Positions 7,593 through 16,222 of a stretch of DNA of 39,819 bases are shown piece by piece. Source of the DNA: Ramlibacter sp. (GTDB lineage Bacteria > Pseudomonadota > Gammaproteobacteria > Burkholderiales > Burkholderiaceae_C); assembly GCA_014376765.1 (NCBI GenBank), contig JACMQX010000167.1, positions 1-39,819 of the forward strand. Direction: 5' to 3'. Within the stretch, counting starts at the first letter, position 1; each line of letters begins with the position of its first letter. A program made the translations under genes and the position numbers. The notes under the pieces are model-generated. The model worked only from the letters and a program-made list of their open reading frames with translations, made no database searches and was not told the DNA's origin.

Positions 7593-8996
7593 ATGGAACA
7601 CCTGATCCTGTCGCGCATCCAGTTTGCAGCGAACATGAGTTTTCATATCCTCTTCCCGACCATCACCATCGCGCTGTGCTGGTTGCTGCTTTTTTTCAGG
7701 TTGCGCCACGCAGCCGTCCGCAAAGACCCGGCCCGCGCACAGGAGGCTGCTGCCTGGGAGCAGGCCTACTATTTCTGGACCAAGATCTTTGCGCTGACCT
7801 TTGCGCTGGGCGTGGTCTCGGGCATCACCATGAGTTTTCAGTTCGGCACCAACTGGCCGGGCTTCATGGAAAAGGCCGGCAACATCGCCGGGCCGCTGCT
7901 GGGCTATGAGGTGCTCACCGCGTTTTTCCTGGAGGCCACGTTCCTGGGCATCATGCTGTTTGGCCGGGGCCGGGTGTCAGAGCGCACCCACCTGATTGCC
8001 ACGGCGCTGGTGGCGTTTGGCACCACGCTGTCGGCGTTCTGGATCCTGGCGCTCAATTCGTGGATGCAGACGCCCGCCGGCTTCGAGATCATCAATGGCG
8101 AGTTCCACGCCACTGACTGGTGGGCCGTGATTTTCAACCCCTCGTTCCCCTACCGCCTCGCGCACAAACTGCTGGCCTCCGCCCTGACTGCCTCGTTCCT
8201 CATGGCCGGCATCAGCGCCTGGCAGATACTCAAGAAAACCGCGACGCCAGGCACGCACAAGGCGCTGCGCACAGCCGTGATTGCCGCGGCCATTGCCATC
8301 CCGCTGCAGATTTTCATGGGTGACCTGCATGGCATCAACACCCTGGAACACCAGCCCGCAAAAATCGCTGCGATTGAAGGCATCTGGGAAACCGAAAAAG
8401 GCGCGCCGCTCACCCTGTTCGGTATTCCCAGCGAAGCCGAAGGCCGCACCTTGTATGCGGTGAAAATTCCCAAGGCGGCAAGCTTGATCCTGGCGCATGA
8501 CCCGGATGCCACGCTGCGCGGGCTGAATGAATTCAAGGGCGTGCACCCGCCGGTCGCGCCGCTGTTCTGGGGCTTTCGCGTGATGGTGGGCGTGGGCATG
8601 CTGATGCTGGCCGTGTCGTGGTTCGGAGCCTTCACGATCTGGCGGCGCAAGGGCACGGCCGCGTTGCCGCGCACCCTGCTCTACGCCTTCGCCGCCATGA
8701 CCTTCTCCGGCTGGGTGGCCACGCTGGCCGGCTGGTATGTGACCGAAATCGGCCGACAGCCCTGGATCGTCTACGGCATGCTCAAGACGGCTGACGTAGT
8801 TGCCCCGCATCCGCCGCCGATGGTGATGGCCACCCTTGTGGCCTATCTGATGCTGTACCTGCTGCTCCTGGTGTCCTATGTGGGCGTGCTCAAGTACATG
8901 GCCGAGCACCCCGCCGAGCCGGCGCCCGAGGCGCCGCTGCCGATTGCCACCACAGCGCCCACCGGGCCGGTCGGTACCGCCGGCCAGACCGCCTGA
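7593..8996 (+). CDS. cydA: Cytochrome bd-type quinol oxidase subunit I (CydA/CioA)
   Basis: Predicted 467-residue membrane subunit carrying the haems and quinol site of a bd-type terminal oxidase. The N-terminal HLILSRIQFAANMSFHILFP contains the conserved haem-ligand histidine (His18). The GRQPWIVYGMLKTADVV motif near residues 388-404 is a family hallmark. The loop between helices (quinol-binding region, with KIPKAASLILAHDPDATLRG) is short, as in the cyanide-insensitive CioA type rather than long-loop E. coli CydA. The C-terminus is Pro/Ala-rich. A good ribosome binding site, AAGGAGA, precedes the ATG. It forms an operon with cydB 10 bases downstream. The enzyme oxidises quinol and reduces oxygen to water without pumping protons. 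Confidence 0.93.
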   Translation: MEHLILSRIQFAANMSFHILFPTITIALCWLLLFFRLRHAAVRKDPARAQEAAAWEQAYYFWTKIFALTFALGVVSGITMSFQFGTNWPGFMEKAGNIAGPLLGYEVLTAFFLEATFLGIMLFGRGRVSERTHLIATALVAFGTTLSAFWILALNSWMQTPAGFEIINGEFHATDWWAVIFNPSFPYRLAHKLLASALTASFLMAGISAWQILKKTATPGTHKALRTAVIAAAIAIPLQIFMGDLHGINTLEHQPAKIAAIEGIWETEKGAPLTLFGIPSEAEGRTLYAVKIPKAASLILAHDPDATLRGLNEFKGVHPPVAPLFWGFRVMVGVGMLMLAVSWFGAFTIWRRKGTAALPRTLLYAFAAMTFSGWVATLAGWYVTEIGRQPWIVYGMLKTADVVAPHPPPMVMATLVAYLMLYLLLLVSYVGVLKYMAEHPAEPAPEAPLPIATTAPTGPVGTAGQTA

Positions 8997-9006
8997 AGTG
9001 CCCGCC

Positions 9007-10104
9007 ATGCAAATGACCTGGGCCAACTTCCTCCCGCTGATCTTCATGGGCGTCATGGGCCTGGCGCTGTTGATCTACGTCGTGCTGGACGGCTACGACC
9101 TGGGCGTGGGCATCTTGCTTCCCCTGGCCGATGATGATGAAAAAGACATCATGGTGTCCAGCATCGGCCCCTTCTGGGACGCCAACGAAACCTGGCTGGT
9201 GTTGGGCATCGGGGTGCTGCTGGTGGCCTTCCCGAAGGCACACGGCCTGGTGTTGAGCGCGCTGTACCTGCCGGTGGCGGTGATGCTGATCGGCCTGGCC
9301 CTGCGCGGCGTGTCGTTTGACTTTCGCGTCAAGGCGCGGGACTCGCACAAGAATTTCTGGAACTGGTTGTTTGCCATCGGCTCCATGGTGACCAGCATGG
9401 CGCAGGGCTGGATGCTGGGCAGCTACCTGACGGGCTTTGGCTATGGCACCGTGTCGCTGCTGTTCAGCCTGGGCATTGCCCTGACCCTGCCGACGGCCTA
9501 CGCCATGCTGGGCGCGGGCTGGCTCATCATGAAGACCTGGGGCAAGTTGCAGCTCAAAGCCGTGCAGTGGGCCCGCGCGGTGCTGCTGCCGATGGGCCTG
9601 GCGCTGGTGGGCATCTCGCTGGCCACGCCGATGATCAGCCACACCGTGTTTGCCAAGTGGTTTGCCCTGCCTGAATTCATTGGCCTGATGCCGATCCCGC
9701 TGGCTTGCGCGGCGGCGTTCTTTGCGTCACTGCAGGTGCTGAACAAACCGAAGATCGTGGCCGCAGGTTACGGCTGGATTGTTTTTGCCAGCACGGTGCT
9801 CATTTTTGTGATGGCCTTTCTGGGCCTGGCCTACAGCATCTTCCCGTTCATCGTGATCGACAAGCTCACCGTGTGGCAGGCGGCCAGCTCCACGGCTGCC
9901 TTGCAGATCATTCTGGTAGGCGTTGCCATCACGCTGCCGGCCATCCTGGGGTATACGGCCTTCATGTACAAGATTTTCTGGGGGCCGGCGACGATGCTGA
10001 GTTACGCCATGCCGGAGCCGCCAGCGGGGCCGGCAGGGCCAGAGGCGTCCGGCGTCGTGGCCACGCCCGTGGTCCCGGTGGCTCGCACCGGCGCGGCGGG
10101 CTGA
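9007..10104 (+). CDS. cydB: Cytochrome bd-type quinol oxidase subunit II (CydB/CioB)
   Basis: Predicted 365-residue partner subunit of CydA. The motif GPFWDANETWLVLGIGVLLV is the conserved CydB signature, and DGYDLGVGILLPLADDDEKD near the N-terminus is also diagnostic. The frame is open upstream to 8878, but the ATG at 9007 (MQMTWANFLPLIFMG) starts directly at the first membrane helix and lies 10 bases after the cydA stop. The last 33 or so residues (Pro/Gly/Ala-rich, after IFWGPATMLSYAMPEPP) exceed the usual end of the family and overlap the convergent LRR gene by 103 bases. No small CydX-like reading frame follows. Confidence 0.92.
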   Translation: MQMTWANFLPLIFMGVMGLALLIYVVLDGYDLGVGILLPLADDDEKDIMVSSIGPFWDANETWLVLGIGVLLVAFPKAHGLVLSALYLPVAVMLIGLALRGVSFDFRVKARDSHKNFWNWLFAIGSMVTSMAQGWMLGSYLTGFGYGTVSLLFSLGIALTLPTAYAMLGAGWLIMKTWGKLQLKAVQWARAVLLPMGLALVGISLATPMISHTVFAKWFALPEFIGLMPIPLACAAAFFASLQVLNKPKIVAAGYGWIVFASTVLIFVMAFLGLAYSIFPFIVIDKLTVWQAASSTAALQIILVGVAITLPAILGYTAFMYKIFWGPATMLSYAMPEPPAGPAGPEASGVVATPVVPVARTGAAG

Positions 10105-12212
10105 TTCGCGGACAGGTTTCTGTCCACGATCTTTGCCGCCAGTTCCTGGCGGAGTGAGGCAGTCACCAGGTTGAGCTCGCCCATCAAGTTGTTGACCAGG
10201 CGCAGATAGGTCCCGCTATCAATCGGCCCCTTGCCCCGCTCGATTGCGGCGTCTGCGGCGGCATCTGCGCCGGGTCCAACCCGAGCTGCTTGCAGTGCCT
10301 CATGAAGAGCCGCTTCAGTGGCCTCATCGTCGCGCGCGACCTCGCCTTCGCCCAGCTCCGAGCGTGTCTCCAATCGCTCCCTTCGCAGGTTATAGCCATC
10401 CCGCAGAGCGGTGAGATCGTCGGCAAAGGCGGCGTCGACGTGGCGACCCAGAACGTCCCAGGAAGCCAGGCTCATACGCAAGGCAAGGCCGTCACGCAAC
10501 GATTGCAGCAGCCTGAGTTCGCGATGCGGCTGATCGCCGGGCATCGTCGCGGTGTAGGCGAAATCAACGCTCCGCGTGGGCAGCGGCGCCCGGATACCAA
10601 GCGCCTGCAGTCTTGAGCACAGGCTGGATTGACACGCCAGCGTCACGGCCAGCTCCTCATCACGGCGGCCTGCAGCACGGGCCGGCGCGGCGGCGGCCAC
10701 GGCGGCTTCCTTCACCTGGGCCAGGGCAAACAGGTCGGCGCCCAGATCGATCAGGCGCTTCTCATCGATTCCCGGTTGCTGGCATTGGGCATAGATCGCT
10801 GCTTCATGCATGTCGTTCAGGGCGCCCAGCGTACCGACGTTGCCCGGGCCGGCCAACATCGTCAAGCGAACGCATGTTTCCATCAGGGCCGGGTCATCGG
10901 CGACCTGACGCAAGAGTTGCAAAGCCGCCCGCTCCAGCTCCAGGCGTACAGGCAGGCGCTGCTGCCTGGCAAATTCGTGCAGGCTTTCATGCCAGCTGTC
11001 GAGAACGCGCTGCCTGACCGACTGGGGATTGTCCAGCGGGGCCACCGGCCGTTGCGCTTCAACCTGAGGAGCCACGGCCGCTGCAGCCTGGCGTGGCCTT
11101 TCCGGATATCGGGACACGGGAACCGCGCCACTCTGCATGTCGATCGGCCCGCTGCTGGGTGATTCGGCTGCACGGTGCACAGGTGGAGCCAGTTCCTCTT
11201 CACGCTCCCGCGCTGCATGCTCGAGTCCAGCCTGGTAGATCATTTCCTGCCGCTGAGCCGGCGTCATCTCGGGCGGCGCCTGCTTCAGGCTTTGCAGGGC
11301 GTAATGGATCAGCGGTGCATTGCTTTCATTCATCGCCGCCAACAGGGCCGCGACGCCCACTGCGGGCCCAAGCGCCATGCCCACCATCTCTGCGGCTTGC
11401 TGTTGGTCCTCTGCCAATCGGGCGACGGCCGTGTGGGCCCGTTGCTCGGCGTGAACGCGCGCCTGCAGCGCGTCGACCCTGGGACGCGCGGACTCGACTG
11501 CTTGCGCGCCCTGCCTGCCCAGCCTCACATCCCGCAGATTCGGCATGCCGCGCAGGTCAACGTGCTGGGCGTCCAGCCCGGTCAACCCTGCGGAAAGCGT
11601 GTGCAGGTTCGCCAGGCGGATGAACGATGCCGGCAGCTGGGTCAGCTCCGGGTTGTGCGTCACGATCAACCTCTCGAGGTTGGCGAGGTTGCCGATCTCC
11701 TGCGGCAGTGCCTGCAGGTTGCAACGCCGCACAACAAGCATGGTGAGGCCAGCCATCTGCCCGATGGCGGCGGGCAGGGTCCGCAGCGGATTTCCCGAGA
11801 GATCGAGGATGCTCAACCCGGGCAGGGCCAGGATGCAGGCGGGCGGTTGCGCCAACGCGTTGTACGACAGATCAACCGCGCGCAGGTTCTGCAGCAGGCC
11901 GAATTCATCGGGCAGGCTGATCAGGCCCAGCCGGTTAAGGTCAAGTGGCGTCGTCATGCCGGTCGGCAGGCCGCTGTTCTCGCGCTGCCAGGTGAGGATC
12001 CGGTCGCCGGCGTGGCGCCGATATGCCGCCTCCAGCTCTGCGATGTCCGGCTCGTTGATCCAGTTGTCCAGGCCCTGCTGCAACACGGCTGTGGCCTCAA
12101 CCGATTCAGGCAAACGCGCGTGATTGCGCGGGGACGCGGCGGCCACCCAGCCATTGGCTGCCGGCTGGGGGTTGGGGCTGGATGGGGTCAAGGCGTTGCT
12201 CCGGAGGGTCAA
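10002..12212 (-). CDS. Leucine-rich-repeat protein with degenerate NEL-type (IpaH/SspH-like) domain
   Basis: Predicted 736-residue protein. Residues 88-230 hold about six leucine-rich repeats of about 23 residues (for example LSILDLSGNPLRTLPAAIGQ). Residues 240-390 are an Ala/Glu-rich linker, and about 395-700 resembles the NEL E3 ubiquitin-ligase domain of type III effectors. NEL-like stretches are QVADDPALMETCVRL (436-450), GALNDMHEAAI (463-473), LAVTLACQSSLCSRLQ (521-536) and PIDSGTYLRLVNNLMGEL (663-680). The catalytic CxD motif expected between the first two is replaced by AGPGNVGT (454-461), so ligase activity is doubtful. The start is uncertain: TTG at 12212 is in frame but has no ribosome binding site, while a better ATG at 12222 is out of frame. 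The last 34 residues are low complexity and overlap cydB. It stands alone. Confidence 0.72.
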   Translation of the reverse strand: MTLRSNALTPSSPNPQPAANGWVAAASPRNHARLPESVEATAVLQQGLDNWINEPDIAELEAAYRRHAGDRILTWQRENSGLPTGMTTPLDLNRLGLISLPDEFGLLQNLRAVDLSYNALAQPPACILALPGLSILDLSGNPLRTLPAAIGQMAGLTMLVVRRCNLQALPQEIGNLANLERLIVTHNPELTQLPASFIRLANLHTLSAGLTGLDAQHVDLRGMPNLRDVRLGRQGAQAVESARPRVDALQARVHAEQRAHTAVARLAEDQQQAAEMVGMALGPAVGVAALLAAMNESNAPLIHYALQSLKQAPPEMTPAQRQEMIYQAGLEHAAREREEELAPPVHRAAESPSSGPIDMQSGAVPVSRYPERPRQAAAAVAPQVEAQRPVAPLDNPQSVRQRVLDSWHESLHEFARQQRLPVRLELERAALQLLRQVADDPALMETCVRLTMLAGPGNVGTLGALNDMHEAAIYAQCQQPGIDEKRLIDLGADLFALAQVKEAAVAAAAPARAAGRRDEELAVTLACQSSLCSRLQALGIRAPLPTRSVDFAYTATMPGDQPHRELRLLQSLRDGLALRMSLASWDVLGRHVDAAFADDLTALRDGYNLRRERLETRSELGEGEVARDDEATEAALHEALQAARVGPGADAAADAAIERGKGPIDSGTYLRLVNNLMGELNLVTASLRQELAAKIVDRNLSANQPAAPVRATGTTGVATTPDASGPAGPAGGSGMA

Positions 12213-12307
12213 TGGAAATCATTGAGTGCCTTCGGGGGGACGGGGGGTTCCAACTGAGGTGCGGGTGCGGCTGCGGCAGGGGTGGGCGTGCGGTTCCCCC
12301 ATCCCAA

Positions 12308-12328
12308 CCTTCCCCCAGAGGGGGAAGG
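12308..12328 (-). terminator. Hairpin after nitronate monooxygenase gene, member of an interspersed repeat
   Basis: Nine-base-pair perfect stem CCTTCCCCC/GGGGGAAGG with loop AGA, 13 bases beyond the stop codon of the leftward nitronate monooxygenase gene. No T-run follows on the minus strand, so it may be a processing or factor-dependent site rather than an intrinsic terminator. A near copy (19 of 21 bases over 12311-12331 versus 36041-36061) lies at the same distance from another leftward stop. Confidence 0.5.
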
Positions 12329-12340
12329 AGCTTGTTGACT

Positions 12341-13315
12341 TCAGGCGGAGGCCACGCCGAGCACGCGTGCTTTGGCGGCTTCGTACTCGCGCTTGAGTTG
12401 CGCAATGTAGTCGCCTGCAGACTGCACCTCTTTGATCGGGCCAATGCCCTGACCGCAGCCCCAGATATCTTTCCAGGCCTTGGACTTGCTGCCCTCGCCA
12501 CTGGCAAAGTTCATGGTCTTGACGTCGCCTTCAGGCAGGTTGTCCGGGTCCATGCCGGCCGCGCGGATGCTGGGCGCCAGGTAGTTGCCGTGCACGCCGG
12601 TGAAGAGGCTGGAGTAGACGATGTCGTCGCTGTTGCCGTCCACAATCGCCTGCTTGTAGGCGTCGCTCGCGCGCGCCTCGTGCGTGGCGATGAAGGCCGA
12701 GCCGATGTAGGCAAAGTCGGCGCCCATCGCCTGGGCGGCCAGCACCTGGCCGCCGGTGGAAATCGCCCCCGACAGCGCCACCGGGCCGTCGAACCATTCG
12801 CGGATCTCGCTGATCAGCGCGAACGGGCTCTTCACGCCCGCATGGCCGCCCGCCCCGGCTGCCACGGCAATCAGGCCGTCAGCGCCCTTCTCGATCGCCT
12901 TCTTCGCGAAGAAGTTGTTGATGATGTCGTGCAGCACCACGCCGCCGTAGCTGTGGATCGCGTCATTCACATCAATGCGCGCGCCCAGCGAGGTGATGAT
13001 GATGGGCACCTTGTACTTCACCACCATGGCCATGTCGTGCTCCAGCCGGTCGTTCGACTTGTGCACGATCTGGTTCACCGCGAAAGGAGCGGCCGGCTTG
13101 TCCGGGTTGGCCTTGTTGTAGGCGGCGAGTTCTTCGGTGATTTCAATCAGCCACTCCTCCAGCTGCTCTGCCGGCCGCGCATTGAGCGCGGGCATGGAGC
13201 CCACCACACCGGCCTTGCACTGCGCAATGACGAGCTTGGGGTTGCTGATGATGAACAGCGGCGAGCCGATGATGGGCAGTGGCAGGTTTTGCAGGTGCGC
13301 GGGGAGCTTGGACAT
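12341..13315 (-). CDS. Nitronate monooxygenase (2-nitropropane dioxygenase family)
   Basis: Predicted 324-residue FMN-dependent TIM-barrel enzyme that oxidises alkyl nitronates. The N-terminal PLPIIGSPLFIISNPKLVIA and the catalytic-histidine motif AGAGGHAG (His158) are family hallmarks; the phosphate-binding segment SGAISTGGQVLAAQAMGADF follows. The frame continues upstream to 13405, overlapping the acyl-CoA dehydrogenase end, but the ATG at 13315 has GGAGA upstream and starts at the family N-terminus. It is the last gene of a leftward operon with etfBA and an acyl-CoA dehydrogenase, so its natural substrate may be an acyl-chain metabolite rather than a nitroalkane; that is inference. Confidence 0.9.
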   Translation of the reverse strand: MSKLPAHLQNLPLPIIGSPLFIISNPKLVIAQCKAGVVGSMPALNARPAEQLEEWLIEITEELAAYNKANPDKPAAPFAVNQIVHKSNDRLEHDMAMVVKYKVPIIITSLGARIDVNDAIHSYGGVVLHDIINNFFAKKAIEKGADGLIAVAAGAGGHAGVKSPFALISEIREWFDGPVALSGAISTGGQVLAAQAMGADFAYIGSAFIATHEARASDAYKQAIVDGNSDDIVYSSLFTGVHGNYLAPSIRAAGMDPDNLPEGDVKTMNFASGEGSKSKAWKDIWGCGQGIGPIKEVQSAGDYIAQLKREYEAAKARVLGVASA

Positions 13316-13355
13316 TCGTGTCTCCGGTTGTGATTCTTTTAAGGTGTTCAGATGG

Positions 13356-15146
13356 TCAGAATGACTCAAGCGCCAGCGCGGTGACGCTGTCTGCGCCTTC
13401 CACAATGCTGCCTGCGATGCCGGGCACCTTGCTCATGATGTGCTCTGCATAAAACTGCGCGGTGATGATCTTGGCCTGCATGAATGCGGTGTCCACACCG
13501 GCGGCCAGTTCATCTTCGGCCACAAGCAGCGCACGTGCCATTTGCCAGCCGGCAATCACATTGCCTGCCAGCATCAGGTAAGGCACCGAACCGGCAAATA
13601 CCGCATTGGGCGAGGCTTTCGTGTTGCCTGCAATGAATTCCACCACCTTCACAAACGCCTCACGCGCGGCCGTGAGGTGCTTGAGAACGGCCTTGGCTGC
13701 GGCGCTGCCGCGCCTGGCCAGTTCGCCCTCGGTCACGGCAATTTGCGCTGCGATAGCCTTGGCCGTCTGCCCGCCGTCGCGCGAAGTCTTGCGGCCCACC
13801 AGGTCGTTGGCCTGGATAGCCGTGGTGCCCTCATAGATCGGCAGGATGCGCGCATCCCGGTAGTACTGCGCGGCACCGGTTTCTTCAATGAAGCCCATGC
13901 CGCCGTGCACCTGCACACCCAGCGAGGTCACTTCCAGGCTCATCTCGGTGCTGTAGCCCTTGACCAGGGGCACCATGAATTCATAGAAGGCCTGGTTCTG
14001 CTTGCGCACGTCTGCATCGGGGTGGTGGTGCGATGCGTCGTACGCCGCTGCCGCGGTGGTGGCCATCGCGCGGCAGCCTTCGGTGTAGCCTCGCATCGTC
14101 ATGAGCATGCGCTTGACATCGGGGTGGTGAATGATGGGCGCGCTGACATTCATGGAGCCGTCCACCGGGCGCGATTGAACGCGGTCCTTGGCGTAGGCCA
14201 CGGCCTTCTGGTAGGCGCGTTCCGCTACCGCAATGCCCTGCACGCCAACGGCGTAGCGCGCGGCATTCATCATGATGAACATGTACTCCAGGCCCCGGTT
14301 CTCCTGGCCCACCAGGTAGCCCACGGCGCCGCCATGGTCGCCAAACTGCAGCACGGCCGTGGGGGACGCCTTGATGCCCAGCTTGTGCTCAATGCTCACG
14401 CAATGCACATCGTTGCGGCTGCCCAGGCTGCCATCTTTGTTGACCATGAACTTGGGGCAGACAAAGAGGCTGATGCCCTTGACGCCTTCAGGCGCGCCCA
14501 CCACGCGGGCCAGCACCAGGTGCACGATGTTCTCCGCCATGTCGTGCTCACCGTAGGTGATGTAGATCTTGGTGCCGGAGACCTTGTAGGTGCCATCAGG
14601 CATGGGCTCAGCCTTGGTGCGCACCACGGCGAGGTCCGATCCGGCCTGCGGCTCGGTGAGGTTCATGGTGCCCGTCCACTTGCCGCTCACCAGGTTCTCC
14701 AGATAGGTAGCTTTCAGCTCGTCGGACCCGGCGGTGAGCAGGGCCTCGATCGCGCCGTCAGTCAGCAGCGGGCACAGGGCGAAAGCGAGGTTGGCGGAGT
14801 TGAGAATTTCGCCGCAGGCCGCGCCAATGGTTTTGGGCAAACCCTGGCCGCCGAACTCTGCCGGATGCTGCAGCCCTTGCCAGCCGCCTTCTGCATATTG
14901 TTTGAACGCCTGCTTGAAGCCGGGCGTGGTGGTGACGGTGCCGTCTTTCCAGCTGGAGGGATTGCGGTCGCCTTCCCAATTGAGCGGCGCGACCACACCT
15001 TCGTTGAAGCGCGCGCATTCTTCAAGCACGGCTTGCGCAGTGTCAAAGCCCGCCTCCTCAAAGCCTGGAATCTGCGCGATCTGGTCGATGTTGGCAAGAT
15101 GCTTGATGTCGAACAGCATGTCCTTGAGGGGGGCGGTGTAGCTCAT
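13356..15146 (-). CDS. Acyl-CoA dehydrogenase, long form with C-terminal extension (DmdC-like)
   Basis: Predicted 596-residue FAD-dependent acyl-CoA dehydrogenase. The flavin/substrate motifs MNLTEPQAGSDLAVVRTKAE and YITYGEHDMAENIVHLVLAR are present. The catalytic glutamate is in the conserved PIYEGTTAIQANDLVGRK (Glu439). The N-terminus MSYTAPLKDMLFDI and the C-terminal domain beyond residue 470 are those of the long form related to 3-methylmercaptopropionyl-CoA dehydrogenase DmdC. Many Burkholderiales carry several such paralogues, so the specific acyl-CoA substrate cannot be assigned. Electrons should pass to the ETF encoded directly upstream. Nitronate monooxygenase follows after 40 bases. 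Confidence 0.9.
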   Translation of the reverse strand: MSYTAPLKDMLFDIKHLANIDQIAQIPGFEEAGFDTAQAVLEECARFNEGVVAPLNWEGDRNPSSWKDGTVTTTPGFKQAFKQYAEGGWQGLQHPAEFGGQGLPKTIGAACGEILNSANLAFALCPLLTDGAIEALLTAGSDELKATYLENLVSGKWTGTMNLTEPQAGSDLAVVRTKAEPMPDGTYKVSGTKIYITYGEHDMAENIVHLVLARVVGAPEGVKGISLFVCPKFMVNKDGSLGSRNDVHCVSIEHKLGIKASPTAVLQFGDHGGAVGYLVGQENRGLEYMFIMMNAARYAVGVQGIAVAERAYQKAVAYAKDRVQSRPVDGSMNVSAPIIHHPDVKRMLMTMRGYTEGCRAMATTAAAAYDASHHHPDADVRKQNQAFYEFMVPLVKGYSTEMSLEVTSLGVQVHGGMGFIEETGAAQYYRDARILPIYEGTTAIQANDLVGRKTSRDGGQTAKAIAAQIAVTEGELARRGSAAAKAVLKHLTAAREAFVKVVEFIAGNTKASPNAVFAGSVPYLMLAGNVIAGWQMARALLVAEDELAAGVDTAFMQAKIITAQFYAEHIMSKVPGIAGSIVEGADSVTALALESF

Positions 15147-15190
15147 GTGTGTCTCTCCGGGTAACAGGTTCCTGGCTCCCGCACACGCAC

Positions 15191-15280
15191 TGTCATCCCG
15201 GACTTGATCCGGGATCCATGGGGGTGCTGCGGGGTGCTTCTTGGCGCCAACATGGATTGCGGGTCAAGCCCGCAATGACA
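15191..15280. repeat. Inverted-repeat element in the etfA-acyl-CoA dehydrogenase gap
   Basis: Two arms of about 30 bases, 15191-15220 and 15251-15280, are imperfect reverse complements (outer ends TGTCAT and ATGACA). Each contains its own small hairpin: CCCGGA/TCCGGG in the left arm and TGCGGG/CCCGCA in the right arm. The outer TGTCAT ends and the self-complementary inner blocks resemble dispersed intergenic repeats common in proteobacteria. Within the operon it could form a strong RNA structure that separates etf and dehydrogenase expression. Confidence 0.75.
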
Positions 15281-15288
15281 GGTATTTT

Positions 15289-16221
15289 CTAAAGCGCTGC
15301 GACGAGTTCCGGCACCGCCGTGAACAGGTCCGCCACCAAACCATAGTCAGCCACCGAAAAAATCGGCGCCTCTTCATCCTTGTTGATCGCCACGATCACC
15401 TTGGAGTCCTTCATGCCGGCCAGATGCTGGATCGCGCCTGAAATACCGGCCGCGATGTACAGCTGCGGCGCCACGATCTTGCCCGTCTGGCCCACTTGCC
15501 AGTCATTCGGTGCATAGCCCGCGTCCACCGCAGCGCGCGAAGCACCGAGTGCAGCGCCCAGCTTGTCGGCCAGCGGCGTCATGACTTCATTGAACTTCTC
15601 GGAAGAACCGAGCGCGCGTCCACCAGACACGATCACCTTGGCTGCCGTCAGCTCGGGCCTGTCGTTCTTGGCAATCTCGCTGCCCTTGAAGATGGACTTG
15701 CCGCTGTCGGCCACGCCCGCAGTCACTTCCACTGCTGCAGAACCGCCGGTGGAGGCTGCAGGGTCAAAGCCCGTGGTGCGCACGGTGATGACCTTGGTTG
15801 CGTCCGTGCTCTGCACCGTGGCAATGGCGTTGCCGGCGTAGATGGGGCGCTCGAAGGTGTCGGGGCTGTCGATCTTGCTGATGTCGCTGATCTGCGCGAC
15901 GTCCAGCTTGGCCGCCACGCGGGGCGCAATGTTCTTGCCTGATGCGGTGGCGGGGAACAGGAGGTGGCTGTAAGCAGGCGCAAGGGCCAGCACCTGCGCG
16001 GCCATGTTCTCGGCCAGGCCGTGGGCGAAGTGCTCGCCTTCCACATGGATGACCTTGGTCACGCCGGCCACCTGGGCAGCGGCTGCAGCAGCGGCGGCGG
16101 CATTGAAGCCGGCCACCAGCACATGCACCTCGCCGCCGCACTGGCTGGCGGCGGTCACGGTGTTGAGGGTCGCGCCCTTGAGGGAGGCGTTGTCGTGTTC
16201 AGCAATTACAAGTGCGGTCAT
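15289..16221 (-). CDS. etfA: Electron transfer flavoprotein alpha subunit (EtfA/FixB)
   Basis: Predicted 310-residue FAD-binding subunit. The N-terminus [20 protein letters not shown] is typical. The C-terminal FAD-binding signature is seen as [20 protein letters not shown], followed by [14 protein letters not shown]. With EtfB it carries electrons from acyl-CoA dehydrogenases to ETF:ubiquinone oxidoreductase. It starts 1 base after the etfB stop. The last gene-free stretch before the dehydrogenase holds an inverted-repeat element. Confidence 0.95.
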   Translation of the reverse strand: MTALVIAEHDNASLKGATLNTVTAASQCGGEVHVLVAGFNAAAAAAAAAQVAGVTKVIHVEGEHFAHGLAENMAAQVLALAPAYSHLLFPATASGKNIAPRVAAKLDVAQISDISKIDSPDTFERPIYAGNAIATVQSTDATKVITVRTTGFDPAASTGGSAAVEVTAGVADSGKSIFKGSEIAKNDRPELTAAKVIVSGGRALGSSEKFNEVMTPLADKLGAALGASRAAVDAGYAPNDWQVGQTGKIVAPQLYIAAGISGAIQHLAGMKDSKVIVAINKDEEAPIFSVADYGLVADLFTAVPELVAAL

Positions 16222-16222
16222 G

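Noticed and set aside
10002-12212. Treating the LRR-NEL gene as a plain pseudogene
   Set aside because: More than 700 codons are open with domain-like sequence throughout; only the start and the catalytic motif are doubtful, which does not prove inactivation.
13440-15164. Plus-strand open frame (574 codons) opposite the acyl-CoA dehydrogenase
   Set aside because: Histidine- and glycine-rich antisense translation; the opposite strand carries complete dehydrogenase motifs.
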